Source: JdFR-22 sp964534325
Lineage (GTDB): Archaea > Halobacteriota > Archaeoglobi > Archaeoglobales > Archaeoglobaceae
Length of the DNA stretch: 64,000 bases
Direction of reading: 5' to 3'
NCBI GenBank assembly: GCA_964534325.1
Contig: CAZHOR010000003.1
Coordinates: 113,418 to 177,417 of the forward strand
In this document: piece by piece, positions 61,475 to 64,000 of the stretch
How positions within the stretch are numbered: position 1 is the first letter of the stretch
How the letters are laid out: every line of letters begins with the position of its first letter
The notes under the pieces: generated by a model
Databases searched by the model: none
Told to the model about the DNA's origin: nothing
What the model saw: the letters and a program-made list of their open reading frames with translations, nothing else
Position numbers and translations under genes: made by a program

Positions 61475-61495
61475 GCCAACGACGCTTGCGAGTAA
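61304..61495 (+). CDS. Two-cluster ferredoxin beside dsrABD (copy 2)
   Basis: 63 aa starting MGNIVVNNELCDGCAECLSV, then the same two motifs as copy 1; ends IANDACE. Start at 61304 after GAGGTGATG (61290-61298); the longer frame to 61235 lacks a ribosome binding site. AATATACTTATAATC upstream is a TATA box, so it can be transcribed independently of copy 1. Confidence 0.95.
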   Translation: MGNIVVNNELCDGCAECLSVCPNDVFDLNGEGQSEPVNMDDCDDCCSCVEACPNEAIANDACE

Positions 61496-61645
61496 AAAAA
61501 GACTGTGAGAGCGTAAAAAGAGTTAAGAAACTCCAATAACTCATTATTTTCCTTTTTTTATTTATTATTTGCTTAAACATAATATGTCCAGTTGATTACC
61601 GAAATTCAGGTTAATTGTGGTTAGCGAAATACCTCATTTGGTGGC

Positions 61646-61663
61646 CCATCTTTCTGAAGATGG
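61646..61663. terminator. Hairpin CCATCTT-TCTG-AAGATGG
   Basis: Perfect 7-bp stem with a 4-nt loop between the ferredoxin and the nucleoside-gate gene. It is followed by AT-rich sequence. Terminator or leader element. Confidence 0.4.
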
Positions 61664-61705
61664 ATACCAAAAATTATTTTAGAGATAGTTGTTTGAATTG
61701 TGTGG

Positions 61706-62659
61706 ATGGATGAGATCACTCAATTGATAGTTACCAGGCTTCTCTACCTTCTGTACAATATTTTGCCTATTCTTGTAATAGCTATAATTGGAGCAAACAT
61801 TCTGGCTGAGCTGGGCTTGATACAGAGGGTGACATTCCTGGTCCGCCCCCTCATCCGGTTTACACGGCTTCCAGACGAGGTAGGGATCTCTCTTATTACT
61901 TATATAGCCAGTGCCAGCGGTGGTGCTGCTATGCTGGCCGGTTTCCATGAGCGGAAGATTCTGGACAGCAATCAAACTATAATTGGATCCATATTGAGCA
62001 ACTTCTTCAGCTTCCTCAACCACGCCCTCATTTTCTTCATACCCGTAGCGATCCCCATACTGGGATTGACCGCCGGTCTCCTCTATGTGGGCTCTCGCTT
62101 TTTCATCAGCGTATGCGTTACTGTGGTCGCTGCTCTCGCCGGACATTTTCTTCTTCGTTCTGGAGATGGTAAGGCTGGTGAGGTCCAAAGAGAAAAAGAA
62201 CGGGATGCGAGGGATGTGGAGCAGAAGGTAAGAGACGGAGTCAAATCTTCAATGAAAGTTTTGAGGAGGATCATACCCAGGTTGGTTATAGTTTACGTGC
62301 TGGTAGCAGTTGCACTGGCCTTGAACCTCTTTGAACCCCTCCGGAATATTGATTTTGCGGGCATTCCCGGTGAAGCTTCCATAATCATTGCCGTGGGGTT
62401 CGCTGACACGGTAAGCGGGTTGGCTACCGCAGGGTCACTGCTCTCTGAGGGTACCATCGCTCCTATCCAGGCCGTAATAGCATTATTGCTGGCAAGCCTG
62501 GTGTCCATGTCTCTGGTTTTCTTCAGGCACTCATTGCCAGGAAAGATAGCCTATTTCGGACCGAAACTGGGCTTAAAGATAGCTGCTTTAACTACACTAC
62601 TTGACGTTATATTCACCGCCATCGTGGTCCTAATTCTTCTTTCGGTGCAAATAATTTAG
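61706..62659 (+). CDS. Nucleoside-recognition (Gate) domain membrane protein
   Basis: 317 aa, seven to eight helices. YIASASGGAAMLAGFHERKI is the gate-domain motif shared by SpmA/B and nucleoside or nickel/cobalt-linked transporters. A charged cytoplasmic loop of about 45 residues (KAGEVQREKERDARDVEQKV) splits two halves. Substrate unknown. Starts at 61706 or GTG 61700. Possibly unrelated to the dsr genes. Confidence 0.8.
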   Translation: MDEITQLIVTRLLYLLYNILPILVIAIIGANILAELGLIQRVTFLVRPLIRFTRLPDEVGISLITYIASASGGAAMLAGFHERKILDSNQTIIGSILSNFFSFLNHALIFFIPVAIPILGLTAGLLYVGSRFFISVCVTVVAALAGHFLLRSGDGKAGEVQREKERDARDVEQKVRDGVKSSMKVLRRIIPRLVIVYVLVAVALALNLFEPLRNIDFAGIPGEASIIIAVGFADTVSGLATAGSLLSEGTIAPIQAVIALLLASLVSMSLVFFRHSLPGKIAYFGPKLGLKIAALTTLLDVIFTAIVVLILLSVQII

Positions 62660-62746
62660 CTCTGGATTGTTAGGTTGTGTGTTATGTTTTGTTTTTGTGT
62701 TGGGTGTTAAGTGTTAAGTGGTGAAAAGTGTTAAAAAGGTCAGAAT

Positions 62747-63904
62747 ATGAAGGAGAACATGCCCATAAAGGAGAGCAAAACTACTCTGGCTATTATTTTC
62801 AGCATAACCTGGATGGGTGTTCTGGGGGTCAACATCATCTCCCCTGCGCTGGGCAATATCAGGGATGGACTGCTCATAACCAAACCTGAAGCCGCCATGC
62901 TGATAACCGCATTCACTTTGCCAGGAGTGTTCTTTGCTCCAGTTATGGGGGTGATAGCAGACAGGTTCGGGAGGAAGAAGATCCTCATACCCTCTCTTTT
63001 TCTGTTCGGCCTTGCAGGTGTAGCCTCTGCATTCGTGGACTATGATCTAATGCTGGTATTGAGGTTTTTACAGGGAATAGGGGCATCTGCTCTGGTCGCT
63101 CTCTCTTCGACTCTTATTGGAGACCTCTTTGAGGGTCTGGACAGAGTGAGGGCCATAGGTTATAATGCAGCAGTGCTATCTCTGGGAGTGGTATTCTCCT
63201 TTATATTGGGAGGGATACTGGCAGATTTCAACTGGAGACTGATATTCATCACATTCTCCATCGCCCTACCTATAGGAGTTTCTGTTTACTTTATATCAAC
63301 TCCCGAGGTCAGCTCGCAGGAATCCATAGGAAAGTATTTCGTTGACACCGTCTCCTTCCTCTCCAACCGTTCGCTCCTTCTTCACTATGCTTCAGGGATA
63401 GCAGTGTTCATAATCCTCTACGGAGCGTTCATCAGCTATTTCCCCATGCTATTAAAGGACGATTTCAGCATTAGAGCCCTATTTGTCTCATTTATCCTGG
63501 CATCCATGAATATCTTTGCAGCCTTCTTCTCCACCAGACTGGAATATTTTGTGAGAAGGTTCGGTTCCCTGGGAACCATCAGATACGGGTTTATGTGCTA
63601 CTCCATATCCATGTTGTGTATTGCCCTGCTTCCCTTTCCCCTCTTGCTGATATCCACGTTCATCCTGGGACTGGGACACGGAATGACCTTACCCGCCATC
63701 CAGGAGCTCATACTGTCTTCCGCTCCTGACAACCATAGAGGAATAGCCATGACCACCTTCGGCTGGGTGCTAAAAATAGGGCAGACCCTTGGGCCAGTTG
63801 TGGCATCCCTCGCTCTACTGTACTCCGCTGAAGCCGTATTTGTAGTGATGGCAGTTATAGGAGCAGTATTCTCACTATTCTACTTCTCTTTGAGGAGTAG
63901 ATAG
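62747..63904 (+). CDS. MFS transporter
   Basis: 385 aa with twelve predicted helices. The loop 2-3 motif GVIADRFGRKKILIPSLFLF is the MFS signature; RFLQGIGASALVALSSTLIG follows in helix 4. The DHA1-like order suggests a drug or metabolite exporter. Preceded by a GTGTTAAGTGTTAAGTGG repeat-rich 85-nt gap; no strong promoter. Confidence 0.92.
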   Translation: MKENMPIKESKTTLAIIFSITWMGVLGVNIISPALGNIRDGLLITKPEAAMLITAFTLPGVFFAPVMGVIADRFGRKKILIPSLFLFGLAGVASAFVDYDLMLVLRFLQGIGASALVALSSTLIGDLFEGLDRVRAIGYNAAVLSLGVVFSFILGGILADFNWRLIFITFSIALPIGVSVYFISTPEVSSQESIGKYFVDTVSFLSNRSLLLHYASGIAVFIILYGAFISYFPMLLKDDFSIRALFVSFILASMNIFAAFFSTRLEYFVRRFGSLGTIRYGFMCYSISMLCIALLPFPLLLISTFILGLGHGMTLPAIQELILSSAPDNHRGIAMTTFGWVLKIGQTLGPVVASLALLYSAEAVFVVMAVIGAVFSLFYFSLRSR

Positions 63905-64000
63905 GATAATCAAAATCTGATGAGAAAAAAGGTATTTACTATAATTTTGCCTAATGTCCTAATTTGGAATAGTTAATTTGTAGTAAAAAAATTCGTGCCA

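Noticed and set aside
62680..62746. GTGTTAAGTGTTAAGTGG repeats before the MFS gene
   Set aside because: Short and imperfect simple repeats; no clear operator symmetry.
1..64000. CRISPR array or rRNA genes
   Set aside because: No regularly spaced repeats of CRISPR size, no cas genes and no rRNA-like sequence were found on reading through.

Overview
The window is from an archaeon with a euryarchaeal-type gene set. It carries an archaeal histone, a complete archaellum operon, B-family DNA polymerase, ATP-dependent DNA ligase, bifunctional fructose-1,6-bisphosphate aldolase/phosphatase, Trm1, a geranylgeranyl-reductase-family flavoprotein, GTPBP-type GTPase and TATA-box promoters, several placed so that transcripts would be leaderless or nearly so. 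AGA/AGG arginine codons and GGTGAT-like ribosome binding sites recur. DsrAB and DsrD mark the organism as a sulfite- (and so probably sulfate- or other sulfur-oxyanion-) reducing archaeon. No methanogenesis gene is present. I cannot name the lineage from sequence alone; an Archaeoglobus-like physiology is the nearest well-known comparison.

Layout. 0-5.8 kb: an unclear frameshifted fragment at the left edge, a GTPBP-like GTPase, a disulfide-oxidoreductase/HEAT fusion, a transglutaminase-like lipoprotein, tRNA-Leu(UAG) and small unknown genes. 6.4-14.7 kb: archaellum operon in the order two archaellins, ArlD/E-like, ArlG, ArlF, ArlH, ArlI, ArlJ, followed by a 24-codon micro-ORF and a membrane-anchored acidic coiled-coil protein. 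14.7-24.7 kb: DUF5658-like protein, a winged-helix regulator, MBL hydrolase, histone, a ferredoxin-like protein with a Cys-to-His change, HDAC-family and HyuA-family enzymes, FBP aldolase/phosphatase, a phosphoribosyltransferase and SerA. 24.8-39.5 kb: PolB, a VapBC pair, a phosphoribulokinase-like kinase, DUF445, a putative metallopeptidase, cold shock protein, a junction of gene remnants, a GT-C-type membrane protein, GAPN-like dehydrogenase, SerRS, DUF763 and DNA ligase. 39.6-48.4 kb: small and membrane proteins, Trm1/THEP1, a full iron/corrinoid-type ABC importer with a methyltransferase, GGR and MoaC.

48.6-61.5 kb is the most distinctive part: a PAS histidine kinase with a TusA sulfur-carrier domain fused to its C-terminus, a PAS/HAMP protein with no kinase output, a stand-alone TusA, HdrA-like and MvhD-like electron-transfer proteins, a second FecCD/FecE importer without a binding protein, CobA (the siroheme precursor enzyme, convergent with the importer), then dsrA-dsrB-dsrD and two ferredoxins that share a 129-nt identical stretch. 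Together this reads as a sulfur-metabolism island in which sulfur carrier, flavin/Fe-S electron transfer, siroheme supply, sulfite reductase and a sulfur-linked sensor sit side by side. A nucleoside-gate membrane protein and an MFS transporter close the window.

Besides genes, two intergenic regions hold compact multi-stem structures preceded by TATA boxes at about the right spacing and look like unannotated small RNAs (17361-17445 plus strand; 40941-41012 minus strand). A TTTAGTA-based motif occurs upstream of both metal/corrinoid importers. All functions are inferred from motifs read by eye; no database search was run.
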